This document shows, piece after piece, positions 33,992 to 41,639 of a DNA stretch of 43,180 nucleotides. Numbering within the stretch: position 1 is the stretch's first letter; every line of letters starts with the position of its first letter. Made by a program: the position numbers and the translations under genes. The stretch covers positions 1 to 43,180 of the forward strand of contig DUNZ01000087.1 of the NCBI GenBank assembly GCA_012839085.1, given 5' to 3'. The stretch comes from Clostridiales bacterium (lineage in GTDB: Bacteria > Bacillota > Clostridia > Lachnospirales > Lachnospiraceae). The notes below the pieces were generated by a model. That model saw nothing but the letters and a program-made list of their open reading frames with translations, was not told the origin of the DNA and searched no databases.

Positions 33992-36430
33992 ATGCAATAC
34001 GGGTATTTTGATGACACAAATAAAGAATATGTTATAACAACACCTACAACACCATATCCTTGGATTAATTATTTAGGATCACAGGAATTCTTTTCATTGA
34101 TATCTAACACAGCTGGGGGATATTCCTTTTATAAAGATGCTAGGTTAAGAAGAATAACAAGGTATCGTTATAATAATGTACCCTTGGATTTGGGTGGTGG
34201 TCGTTATTATTATATCAATGACAATGGTGATGTATGGTCACCGGGATGGGCACCAGTTAAGAAAGAATTGGACAAATATGAATGCCGTCATGGCATGGGT
34301 TACACAAAAATTATCGGTGAGCGATGTGGAATTGAGACCAGCATTACGTATTTTGTTCCCCTAAATACCAATGCTGAGATACATAAGGTTGTTGTAAAAA
34401 ACACATCGAATAAAGCAAGGCAGTTTAAATTATTTTCCTTTGTGGAGTGGTGTCTGTGGAATGCATTGGATGATATGACTAACTTCCAAAGGAACTATAA
34501 TACTGGTGAAGTAGAAATTAAAGGTTCAGTAATCTATCATAAGACAGAGTATAAGGAAAGACGGGATCACTACGCTTTCTTTTCCGTCAATTCACCAATT
34601 TGTGGATTTGATTCCGATCGGGAAAGTTTCTTAGGAACCTACAATGGTTTTGATAATCCTCAAGTTGTTTTTGCTGGTCAATCAAAGAACTCTGTTGCTG
34701 ACGGCTGGCATCCAGTAGCATCTCACTGTCTAGAAATCGATCTTGCTCCAGGAGAAGTGAAAGAATATATCTTCCTATTGGGATATGTCGAAAATGCTTT
34801 GGAAGAAAAATGGGAAAGTAAGAATGTAATCAATAAGAAAAAAGCGGAAGAGATGATAGACAGATTTTCTACAGTAGCCGCAGTAAATCAAGCTTTTGAT
34901 GAACTAGGTGAGTACTGGAATCAGCTTCTTTCTAAATATACTGTGACTTCCAAGGACGATAAACTCAATCGTATGGTAAATATTTGGAATCAATATCAAA
35001 ATATGGTCACCTTTAATCTATCAAGAAGTGCTTCATATTTTGAATCTGGAATAGGAAGAGGGATGGGCTTTAGAGATTCGAATCAAGATTTATTAGGTTT
35101 TGTCCATCAAGTACCAGATCGAGCTAGGGAGAGAATTCTAGATTTAGCTGCTACCCAGCTGGAGAATGGTGGTGCTTATCATCAATACCAACCTCTTACC
35201 AAAAAAGGTAACGATGAAATTGGCGGTAATTTTAACGATGATCCATTATGGCTAGTCTTAGCAGTGGTTTCCTATATTAAGGAAACAGGAGATTATTCCA
35301 TCTTAGATGAAATGACCCCTTACAATAACGATGAAACGAAGAGCCAACCATTAAGTGATCATATAAAACGTGCCATAGACCATGTTCTTAATAACCTAGG
35401 ACCTCATGGACTTCCTTTAATCGGTCGAGCAGATTGGAATGACTGTCTAAACTTAAATTGCTTCTCTATGGAGCCAGGAGAATCCTTCCAAACTACAACC
35501 AGTAAAGATGGTAAGGTAGCTGAATCCGTAATGATTGCAGGTATGTTCTGCTATATCGGTGAAGAGTATGTAAGGCTGATGAAAAAGGTTGGTAATCATC
35601 CTGAGGCAGAGCGCATAGCAAAAGAAGTAGAGAAAATGCGCGATGTCATAATGAAGGATGGATGGGATGGAGCTTGGTTTGTTCGTGCCTACGATGATTT
35701 TGGTAGAAAAATCGGAAGTCATGAGAATGAAGAAGGAAAGATTTTTATAGAATCCCAGGGACTTTGTATTATGGGTAAATGCGGTATCGAGGATGGTAAA
35801 GCTCGCATGGCTTTGGATGCAGTAGAGGAACGCCTTGGTACCAAGTATGGTTTGGTTCTTTTAAACCCTGCCTATACCAAGTATTATCTTGAGTATGGTG
35901 AAATCTCGACTTATCCTGCAGGTTATAAAGAAAATGCCGGTATATTCTGTCATAACAATGCTTGGATTATCATCGCAGAAGCATTGATAGGAAGAGGGGA
36001 TAAAGCATTTGACTACTATACTCGTATTGCCCCTGCCTATACTGAGGAATATTCAGAGATTCATAGGGTAGAACCTTATGTCTATTGCCAGATGATAGCC
36101 GGTAAGGATGCAAGACGCTTTGGGGAAGGAAAAAATTCCTGGCTAACAGGAACAGCTTCATGGAATTTTGTTGCAATTTCTCAATATATTCTAGGAATAA
36201 AGCCAGAGTATGACGGATTACAGGTAGACCCTTCCATACCAAAAGATTGGGATGGATTTACAGTGATCCGAGAATTCCGAGGTGATCGTTATCAAATCTC
36301 AGTAAAGAATCCGAATCATAAGTCTACAGGAGTTAAGAGATTGCTCGTTGATGGTAAGAAGATCGAAGGAAATATCATTCCATACTTTGGAGATAAAAAA
36401 CTTCACCAGGTAGAAGCTATATTGGAATAG
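33992..36430 (+). CDS. Cellobiose phosphorylase (GH94)
   Basis: This 812-residue cytoplasmic enzyme phosphorolyses cellobiose to glucose-1-phosphate and glucose, saving ATP in cellulose users. The length and sequence match GH94 cellobiose phosphorylases rather than the longer cellodextrin enzymes. The N-terminal beta-sandwich has [16 protein letters not shown] and [17 protein letters not shown]. The (alpha/alpha)6 barrel has [19 protein letters not shown] and [15 protein letters not shown], the latter (about 478-492) carrying the general-acid Asp, and later [16 protein letters not shown]. The start is ATG 33992 with AGGAGG 8 nt upstream. No cellobiose transporter adjoins it; the next gene is a CPBP protease. 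Confidence 0.95.
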   Translation: MQYGYFDDTNKEYVITTPTTPYPWINYLGSQEFFSLISNTAGGYSFYKDARLRRITRYRYNNVPLDLGGGRYYYINDNGDVWSPGWAPVKKELDKYECRHGMGYTKIIGERCGIETSITYFVPLNTNAEIHKVVVKNTSNKARQFKLFSFVEWCLWNALDDMTNFQRNYNTGEVEIKGSVIYHKTEYKERRDHYAFFSVNSPICGFDSDRESFLGTYNGFDNPQVVFAGQSKNSVADGWHPVASHCLEIDLAPGEVKEYIFLLGYVENALEEKWESKNVINKKKAEEMIDRFSTVAAVNQAFDELGEYWNQLLSKYTVTSKDDKLNRMVNIWNQYQNMVTFNLSRSASYFESGIGRGMGFRDSNQDLLGFVHQVPDRARERILDLAATQLENGGAYHQYQPLTKKGNDEIGGNFNDDPLWLVLAVVSYIKETGDYSILDEMTPYNNDETKSQPLSDHIKRAIDHVLNNLGPHGLPLIGRADWNDCLNLNCFSMEPGESFQTTTSKDGKVAESVMIAGMFCYIGEEYVRLMKKVGNHPEAERIAKEVEKMRDVIMKDGWDGAWFVRAYDDFGRKIGSHENEEGKIFIESQGLCIMGKCGIEDGKARMALDAVEERLGTKYGLVLLNPAYTKYYLEYGEISTYPAGYKENAGIFCHNNAWIIIAEALIGRGDKAFDYYTRIAPAYTEEYSEIHRVEPYVYCQMIAGKDARRFGEGKNSWLTGTASWNFVAISQYILGIKPEYDGLQVDPSIPKDWDGFTVIREFRGDRYQISVKNPNHKSTGVKRLLVDGKKIEGNIIPYFGDKKLHQVEAILE

Positions 36431-36464
36431 CATAAAAGTTGGATTAGTCAAAGGAAGATAAGAA

Positions 36465-37259
36465 ATGAGACATAAACTGATGAAATTCTTCATGGGAGTC
36501 GTTCCGTTTTTTGCTGCTGAAGGGATACAAATGCTTGTTGTAATACTACTATCCTTTCTTTACGGTATACTTTCAGCATTCAATATAGTATCAAACAATC
36601 CTCAGGCAGCAGGAAATGCTTCTTACCTTTTTTCAGCAATAGCAATTCTTGTATGCGGAATTGTATTCTTCTTCTGGTATCGAAATTTACTTGGTAAAAA
36701 AGAAAAAAGAAGCTTTGATAGAGGAACTAGATTTAAGAGTATGGTCTTAATCTTCCTACTTGGACTAGGCTGCCAATTTGCGGTATCTGGTTTTATGAGT
36801 TTAATACAAACCTATTTTCAAGAAATATTTAAAAAATATGCCCATACAATGAAAAATTTAACGAGCGGAAATGATATTTTGGTATTCCTTCTCTTGATTT
36901 TACTGGCCCCAATTACGGAAGAATTAATTTTCCGCGGAGTGATTTTGCATAAGCTGAAAGAGGAAATACCATTTTTCGGTGCCAATATCTTGCAGGCAGT
37001 GCTCTTTGGAATTTATCATGGGAATATTGTCCAAGGGATTTATGCTACTGTACTCGGTCTCTTATTAGGCTATATGTATTACAAATATAGATCTATTTTG
37101 GCACCGATTTTTCTCCACATCATAATAAATGTTTCCTCTATTATCATAGTATTATTGCCGAATACTAGGAGTGTATATGAGATCTATCTAATTTGTGGAA
37201 TCCTATGTATTGCCTATTCCACTCAGGGGATACGGAAAATATCTATGGATAATTTTTAA
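36465..37259 (+). CDS. CPBP family intramembrane glutamic endopeptidase
   Basis: This 264-residue polytopic protein carries all three CPBP (Abi/CAAX-like) motifs: EELIFRG (Glu152, Glu153, Arg157), FGIYHGN (Phe181, His185) and FLHIIIN (His218, Asn222). About six to seven hydrophobic segments are seen. Homologues cleave prenylated substrates in eukaryotes or act in bacteriocin immunity and membrane proteolysis; the substrate here is unknown. The SD GGAAGATAAGAA is modest. It lies 34 nt after cellobiose phosphorylase, so read-through is likely, although a functional link is not obvious. Confidence 0.92.
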   Translation: MRHKLMKFFMGVVPFFAAEGIQMLVVILLSFLYGILSAFNIVSNNPQAAGNASYLFSAIAILVCGIVFFFWYRNLLGKKEKRSFDRGTRFKSMVLIFLLGLGCQFAVSGFMSLIQTYFQEIFKKYAHTMKNLTSGNDILVFLLLILLAPITEELIFRGVILHKLKEEIPFFGANILQAVLFGIYHGNIVQGIYATVLGLLLGYMYYKYRSILAPIFLHIIINVSSIIIVLLPNTRSVYEIYLICGILCIAYSTQGIRKISMDNF

Positions 37260-37267
37260 AATAACTA

Positions 37268-37296
37268 TTGCATTTTTGGAAAAAATATTATATTAT
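37268..37296 (+). promoter_or_regulatory. Promoter for the ECF S-component leader
   Basis: TTGCAT (37268-37273), a 17-nt spacer and TATTAT (37291-37296). It implies a 5' leader of about 400 nt before the ATG at 37706. Confidence 0.5.
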
Positions 37297-37349
37297 ATAA
37301 AACACAATTTTAAATGAGTATTCCTATTGATGCTAATTTCAGTAAAATC

Positions 37350-37538
37350 CTATTGCACTCATCTATGAGGCGGTAAGGATGGTTCTGGAAAGAAGCAAAG
37401 AATCAAAAGGGAATATGTGAACTGGAAAACCTGGAAATGAAGTCTTGACCCTGTCATGCGGCGAGAACGGAGAATAGGTTTATCTGTGTTTTATTTTGCG
37501 GGCTATTTTTATGCCTTATAAAAATTAGAATGCAATAG
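37350..37538 (+). promoter_or_regulatory. Structured leader, possible cobalamin-type riboswitch aptamer
   Basis: CTATTGCA (37350-37357) and TGCAATAG (37531-37538) form a perfect 8-bp closing helix around about 189 nt. Inside, GGTTCT (37381-37386) pairs with AGAATC, immediately followed by AAAAGGGAA and then GTGAA, which matches the P2-to-P3 core of cobalamin riboswitches (GGU stem, AAAAGGGAA, GUGAA). A later CCC can pair with GGG. The 3' conserved box is not a clean match (GGAGAATAGG rather than GGAGACCTGCC). A terminator follows at 37557. The structured nature is fairly clear; the ligand is a guess. Confidence 0.45.
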
Positions 37539-37556
37539 TAAACTTATGATATTTTG

Positions 37557-37600
37557 CCGCTTTGTGAAGGAGTTTTTCAACTTTTCATAAAGCGGTTTTT
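37557..37600 (+). terminator. Terminator in the leader of the ECF S-component gene
   Basis: CCGCTTTGTGAA (37557-37568) pairs with TTCATAAAGCGG (37584-37595), 12 bp with one G-U pair, then TTTTT. It lies 105 nt before the start codon and just after the closing helix of the structured leader, as expected for a riboswitch expression platform. An upstream GCGGC (37459-37463) could pair with GCCGC (37556-37560) and compete. Confidence 0.82.
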
Positions 37601-37705
37601 AAATGTCTTAGATAGTTTTATAGTGGTTCTTGTAGTATTGCGGGGGATTTTTGGAGATAATACTATCAGGTTTTCATATGCAAAAATTAAGAGGAGGCAT
37701 AAGTT

Positions 37706-38323
37706 ATGAAAACAAATACGAATAGTAGAACTTTAAAGATGGTTCAGTTAGCTCTGCTGATTGCAATTATTGTTTTAATGGCATTTACACCCATAGGATA
37801 TATTAAAACCTTTGGATTAGAAATAACATTAATTGTTGTTCCAGTAACTGTTGGTGCCATCGTTCTAGGTCCAGCAAGTGGAGCCGTATTAGGAGCGGTA
37901 TTTGGTATCACTAGTTTCATTCAATGTTTTGGCTGGAGTCCTTTTGGTGCAACCCTTCTTTCCATTAATCCTATCTATACATTTATCGTATGTTTTATAC
38001 CAAGAGTGCTTATGGGATGGTTGACGGGTCTTATATTTGTGGCCATAAGAAATAATAATCGTACAAAGAGAATTTCTTATCTTTTGGCTAGCCTAATCGG
38101 TCCATTATTAAATACTTTGTTTTTTATGACAGCACTGGTACTTTTTTTTTATCAGACAGATTATATTCAAGGGTTTGTAGAAATTCTAGGAACTAGCAAT
38201 GTATTTACCTTTGTGATTGCCTTTGTAGGTATCAATGGATTGATTGAAGCCTTAACCTGCTTTGTTTTGGCATCAGCAGTTTCCAAAGTTTTGGATTCTT
38301 TAGTAATGAAAGTTTCATCTTGA
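37706..38323 (+). CDS. ECF transporter S component (vitamin-type)
   Basis: This 205-residue integral membrane protein has about six hydrophobic segments. It fits the S (substrate-capture) subunits of energy-coupling-factor vitamin importers, which share an energising module encoded elsewhere. TLIVVPVTVGAIVLGPASGAVLGAVFGITSFIQCF and the NPIYTFIVCFIPRVLMGWLTG segment resemble pantothenate (PanT) or alpha-ribazole/corrinoid (CblT) type S components. I cannot decide the substrate from the protein. The riboswitch-like leader favours a corrinoid-related ligand if its reading is right. SD GAGGAGG is 8 nt from the ATG. The infC promoter overlaps its stop codon. Confidence 0.85.
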   Translation: MKTNTNSRTLKMVQLALLIAIIVLMAFTPIGYIKTFGLEITLIVVPVTVGAIVLGPASGAVLGAVFGITSFIQCFGWSPFGATLLSINPIYTFIVCFIPRVLMGWLTGLIFVAIRNNNRTKRISYLLASLIGPLLNTLFFMTALVLFFYQTDYIQGFVEILGTSNVFTFVIAFVGINGLIEALTCFVLASAVSKVLDSLVMKVSS

Positions 38324-38348
38324 CATATCTTATAACATATGATATATT
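38320..38348 (+). promoter_or_regulatory. Strong promoter for infC-rpmI-rplT
   Basis: A perfect TTGACA (38320-38325), a 17-nt spacer and TATATT (38343-38348). The -35 overlaps the TGA stop codon (38321-38323) of the ECF gene. Confidence 0.82.
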
Positions 38349-38354
38349 ATAAAG

Positions 38355-38535
38355 GCTGTAAGCGGAATTCGAGCTTACAAGAAAAAGAAGAGTATCCATC
38401 TCTCACCCATAGCGTGAATGCATTACATTTACTGTGACCGGGTCAATGCAAAATTTCATTATGATTTCTGTATGAATGAAATTGGTGTGTGATTGAATTA
38501 GTAGGTGGATAATCTTAATTATCCACCTTTTTATA
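38355..38535 (+). promoter_or_regulatory. infC operon leader (L20-leader-like attenuator)
   Basis: Successive hairpins are visible: TGTAAGC/GCTTACA (38357-38379), TGCATT/AATGCA (38419-38450), AATTTCATT/AATGAAATT (38452-38483) and a perfect terminator at 38503-38532. Location, size and a terminator before infC match the L20 leader of Firmicutes, in which free ribosomal protein L20 represses its own operon. Direct L20-binding features cannot be confirmed by eye. Confidence 0.65.
38503..38532 (+). terminator. Attenuator terminator upstream of infC
   Basis: AGGTGGATAAT (38503-38513), loop CTTA, ATTATCCACCT (38518-38528), a perfect 11-bp stem, then a T run. It lies 75 nt before the infC start. 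Confidence 0.9.
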
Positions 38536-38607
38536 TTATAATTTTTTATATTATAAATATAATAGAAACAATTAATGTAATGATTTAACCTATGGAGGTG
38601 CAGTACT

Positions 38608-39114
38608 ATTAGCGATTTAATGATTAATGAACAAATCAGGGACAAAGAAGTTCGCCTGATTGGTGAAAACGGAGAGCAGCTAGGGATAATGTCAGCAAAG
38701 GATGCGTTAAAACTTGCGAGAGAAGCAGAACTCGACCTTGTGAAAATCGCACCCACAGCAAAACCGCCGGTTTGTAAAATTATCGATTACGGTAAATTCA
38801 GGTACGAGCAGGCAAGAAGAGAAAAAGAAGCTAAGAAAAAGCAAAAGGTAACGGATGTTAAAGAAATTCGTTTATCACCGAATATTGATGATAATGACTT
38901 GAATACGAAGGCAAACCAAGCTAGAAAGTTTTTAACTAAAGGTGATAAGGTGAAAGTTGCTTTACGTTTTCGTGGTCGCGAGATGGCACATACAACATCA
39001 TCAAAGGTGATTTTAGATAACTTCTACTCAAAACTTGAAGATATCGCTGTAATAGACAAACCAGTGAAGCTCGAAGGACGAAATATGATTATGTTCTTAT
39101 CAGAAAAGCGTTAA
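38608..39114 (+). CDS. infC: Translation initiation factor IF-3 (AUU start)
   Basis: IF-3 prevents 50S joining and proofreads start codons. The 168 residues comprise the N-domain (MINEQIRDKEVRLIGENGEQLGIMS, KPPVCKIIDYGKFRYE), a Lys-rich linker (KEAKKKQKV) and the C-domain (EIRLSPNIDDNDL, FRGREMAH). The start is ATT at 38608: GGAGGTG (38594-38600) lies 7 nt upstream, whereas the first in-frame ATG (38620) would be 19 nt away. An AUU start on infC is a known autoregulatory device, because IF-3 rejects initiation at such codons. rpmI and rplT follow in the same operon. Confidence 0.96.
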   Translation: MSDLMINEQIRDKEVRLIGENGEQLGIMSAKDALKLAREAELDLVKIAPTAKPPVCKIIDYGKFRYEQARREKEAKKKQKVTDVKEIRLSPNIDDNDLNTKANQARKFLTKGDKVKVALRFRGREMAHTTSSKVILDNFYSKLEDIAVIDKPVKLEGRNMIMFLSEKR

Positions 39115-39199
39115 AATACTACAAACAGCAAAGGATGGATGCGTTATTATTTCAGCTCCAAATTGGCCAAGCTGTATCAATTATTAAGGAGGAAACATC

Positions 39200-39397
39200 A
39201 TGCCAAAATTAAAAACAAGCAGAGCAGCAGCTAAGCGCTTCAAAAAAACAGGTACTGGAAAATTAAAAAGAATGAAAGCTTATAAGAGCCATATCTTAAC
39301 AAAAAAATCCGCTAAGAGAAAAAGAAATCTAAGAAAAGCAACAATGACAGATCCAACTAATGTTAAGAACATGAAGAAAATCTTACCATATCTGTAA
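39200..39397 (+). CDS. rpmI: 50S ribosomal protein L35
   Basis: This 65-residue, highly basic protein has the L35 signature [38 protein letters not shown] and the terminal [17 protein letters not shown] is before the ATG. It is the middle gene of infC-rpmI-rplT, 85 nt after infC and 26 nt before rplT. Confidence 0.97.
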   Translation: MPKLKTSRAAAKRFKKTGTGKLKRMKAYKSHILTKKSAKRKRNLRKATMTDPTNVKNMKKILPYL

Positions 39398-39423
39398 TGA
39401 TTGGTGATAAGGAGGAATAAAAA

Positions 39424-39780
39424 ATGGCAAGAGTTAAAGGCGGATTGAACGCTAAGAAAAAACATAATAAAGTATTAAAGCTAGCAAAAGGATACCGTGG
39501 AGCTAGATCAAAACAATATAGAATAGCAAAACAATCAGTAATGAGAGCATTAGCCACCTCATTTTCTGGTAGAAAAGAAAGAAAGAGACAGTTCAGAAGA
39601 TTGTGGATTGCTAGAATTAATGCAGCAGCAAGAATGAACGGATTGTCCTATAGCAAGTTCATGCATGGATTAAAATTAGCAAACATTGATATCAATAGAA
39701 AGATGCTATCTGAAATGGCAATCAATGATGCTGAGGGCTTCAGCGCTTTAGCGGAAATTGCAAAATCAAAATTAGCTTAA
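39424..39780 (+). CDS. rplT: 50S ribosomal protein L20
   Basis: This 118-residue basic protein, needed for early 50S assembly, has the long N-terminal helix ([31 protein letters not shown]) and the globular C-domain ([25 protein letters not shown]) that binds 23S rRNA and, in relatives, the operon leader. SD AAGGAGG is 6 nt from the ATG. It closes the operon before a perfect terminator. L20 is the expected repressor acting on the leader at 38355-38535. Confidence 0.97.
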   Translation: MARVKGGLNAKKKHNKVLKLAKGYRGARSKQYRIAKQSVMRALATSFSGRKERKRQFRRLWIARINAAARMNGLSYSKFMHGLKLANIDINRKMLSEMAINDAEGFSALAEIAKSKLA

Positions 39781-39797
39781 TAAAAAAATAATAGAGT

Positions 39798-39835
39798 AAA
39801 ACCCCTTGGAAATAAAGTGTTTCCAAGGGGTTTTT
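39798..39835 (+). terminator. Terminator after rplT
   Basis: AAAACCCCTTGGAAA (39798-39812) pairs perfectly over 15 bp with TTTCCAAGGGGTTTT (39820-39834), 7-nt loop, T run. Confidence 0.95.
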
Positions 39836-39864
39836 GTAATTATTATGAATTAGACTAATATAAT
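39834..39864 (+). promoter_or_regulatory. Possible promoter for the first S8 protease gene
   Basis: TATAAT at 39859-39864 with TTGTAA (39834-39839, 19-nt spacer), the latter overlapping the rplT terminator tail. The spacing is long; a sporulation sigma factor could be used instead. Confidence 0.3.
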
Positions 39865-39893
39865 TAAATAAGTACGGATCAAGCGAGGATTCT

Positions 39894-41597
39894 ATGACAA
39901 GAGAGGAACGAGAAAGAATTATCAGTGAAGACTATGCGGATTTATTAGTAGTATATAGCGTAGATCAACAATTTTTTGAGCAGTTTACCGATGCAACCGT
40001 ACATATAATAAATAATATTTTAGCGATTGTTCACGTTCCTGTTTCCCAAATTACGGAGTCAGCAGTCTCGGAACTGGGATATTCTGTTATGCCATCATTA
40101 TATGGAATCATAAGTCAGGCCAGTCTAGAAGCATCCGGAATACAAAGAATTCGAAACATACCCAGTTTTGATCTAAGAGGCCAAGGGGTCTTGATTGGTA
40201 TTATAGATACAGGAGTGGATTATACCAATCCGATCTTTCAGTATGCAGATGGAACTACTAGGATTGTTTCGATCTGGGATCAGACCATAGTTAGTGAAGA
40301 TGATCCGGAAGGCTTCTTCTATGGAACGGAGTTTACTAGGGATCAAATTAATAGTGCCTTACAATCAGAAAATCCATTTGAATTGGTAGCTACCAAGGAT
40401 GAAATTGGTCATGGTACTATGATTGCAGGTATCGCAGCAGGTAATGAAGTTCCGGAAAGAGGATTTAGTGGAGTGGCACCGGATGCTGAATTCGTAGTGG
40501 TAAAATTAAAGCCAGCAAAAAAATATCTTAAGAATTTTTTTAGGATACCTTTGGATGCTTTGTGTTATCAAGAAAATGATATTTTGCAAGGGATAGTATA
40601 CTTACGAGATGTAGCGATTCGTTTGAATCGTCCCCTTGCCATATGTATCGCTCTGGGTACATCACAAGGTGCCCACGATGGAAGAGGAACCCTAAGTAAT
40701 TTTCTGTCCCTACAAGCAGAAACGATTGGAACAGCAGTCGTTATTGCCGCGGGTAACGAAGGAAATGCCAGAAGGCATTATCATGGAATTATTGATCAAA
40801 GAGTGGGTTATGATATCGTAGAATTATCCGTGGCAGAAAATGAAAATAATTTTTCTATGGAACTTTGGGGAAGCTCACCAGATATATTCTCCATTGATAT
40901 TTTGACGCCATCAGGAGAATATGTTCCAAGAATTGATGCCAGGTTAGATGAGACCTTTGAATTTTCTTTTATATTTGAAAGCACTCGGATCGTTGTGGAT
41001 TATCAAATGGTGGAATCCCAAAGTGGAGATCAATTAATCTTGGTTCGTTTTACCGATCCAGCTCCTGGAATCTGGCAGTTTCGTGTCTATGGTCGAGGGA
41101 ACTTATCCATGGAATTTGATATTTGGTTACCCATGGGGAATTTTATTTCTTCTGATACTTTTTTTATTCGATCAACCCCCTATACAACGATTTTATCTCT
41201 TGGCAATGCTCGAATACCCATTACTACAACGGCCTATAACATGGTAGATGATAGCCTTTATCTAGAAGCAAGCAGGGGGTTTACCAGGATTGATGTAATC
41301 AAACCAGAGATTGCAGCTCCGGGAGTGGAAATCTTAGCTCCATCACTGAATCATGACTTTGTTAGAGTAACAGGTACGAGTCCAGCAGCAGCCCATGTTA
41401 CTGGAGTCGCTGCAATGCTATTGGAATGGGGGATGGTCAGAGGAAATTATCCTTCCATGAACTCCTTGGATATGAAAGTCTTTATGACGAGAGGGGCAAG
41501 ACGTAATGTAAATATAGAATATCCCAACAGGGATTGGGGATATGGAATTTTAGACGTTTTCAATATATTTGAATCCATACGAGTTGGAATAAGATAA
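39894..41597 (+). CDS. S8 family subtilase, Csp-like
   Basis: A 567-residue subtilisin-like protease with no signal peptide. Residues 1-~90 look like a small prodomain (ADLLVVYSVDQQFF, AIVHVPVSQI). The triad is intact: Asp105 in IIDTGVDY, His173 in GHGTMIAGIAAGN and Ser496 in GTSPAAAHVTG, with the oxyanion Asn in AAGNEGNARRH. A jelly-roll-like insertion (about 300-460, MELWGSSPDIFSIDILTPSGEYVPR) splits the catalytic domain, as in clostridial Csp proteins that process germination hydrolases. SD GAGGA is before the ATG. A tandem paralogue begins 43 nt downstream. A germination role is inference. Confidence 0.9.
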   Translation: MTREERERIISEDYADLLVVYSVDQQFFEQFTDATVHIINNILAIVHVPVSQITESAVSELGYSVMPSLYGIISQASLEASGIQRIRNIPSFDLRGQGVLIGIIDTGVDYTNPIFQYADGTTRIVSIWDQTIVSEDDPEGFFYGTEFTRDQINSALQSENPFELVATKDEIGHGTMIAGIAAGNEVPERGFSGVAPDAEFVVVKLKPAKKYLKNFFRIPLDALCYQENDILQGIVYLRDVAIRLNRPLAICIALGTSQGAHDGRGTLSNFLSLQAETIGTAVVIAAGNEGNARRHYHGIIDQRVGYDIVELSVAENENNFSMELWGSSPDIFSIDILTPSGEYVPRIDARLDETFEFSFIFESTRIVVDYQMVESQSGDQLILVRFTDPAPGIWQFRVYGRGNLSMEFDIWLPMGNFISSDTFFIRSTPYTTILSLGNARIPITTTAYNMVDDSLYLEASRGFTRIDVIKPEIAAPGVEILAPSLNHDFVRVTGTSPAAAHVTGVAAMLLEWGMVRGNYPSMNSLDMKVFMTRGARRNVNIEYPNRDWGYGILDVFNIFESIRVGIR

Positions 41598-41639
41598 TGT
41601 ATGCTTCTTGATGCAAAGAATAAATTTGGGGAGGATTTT

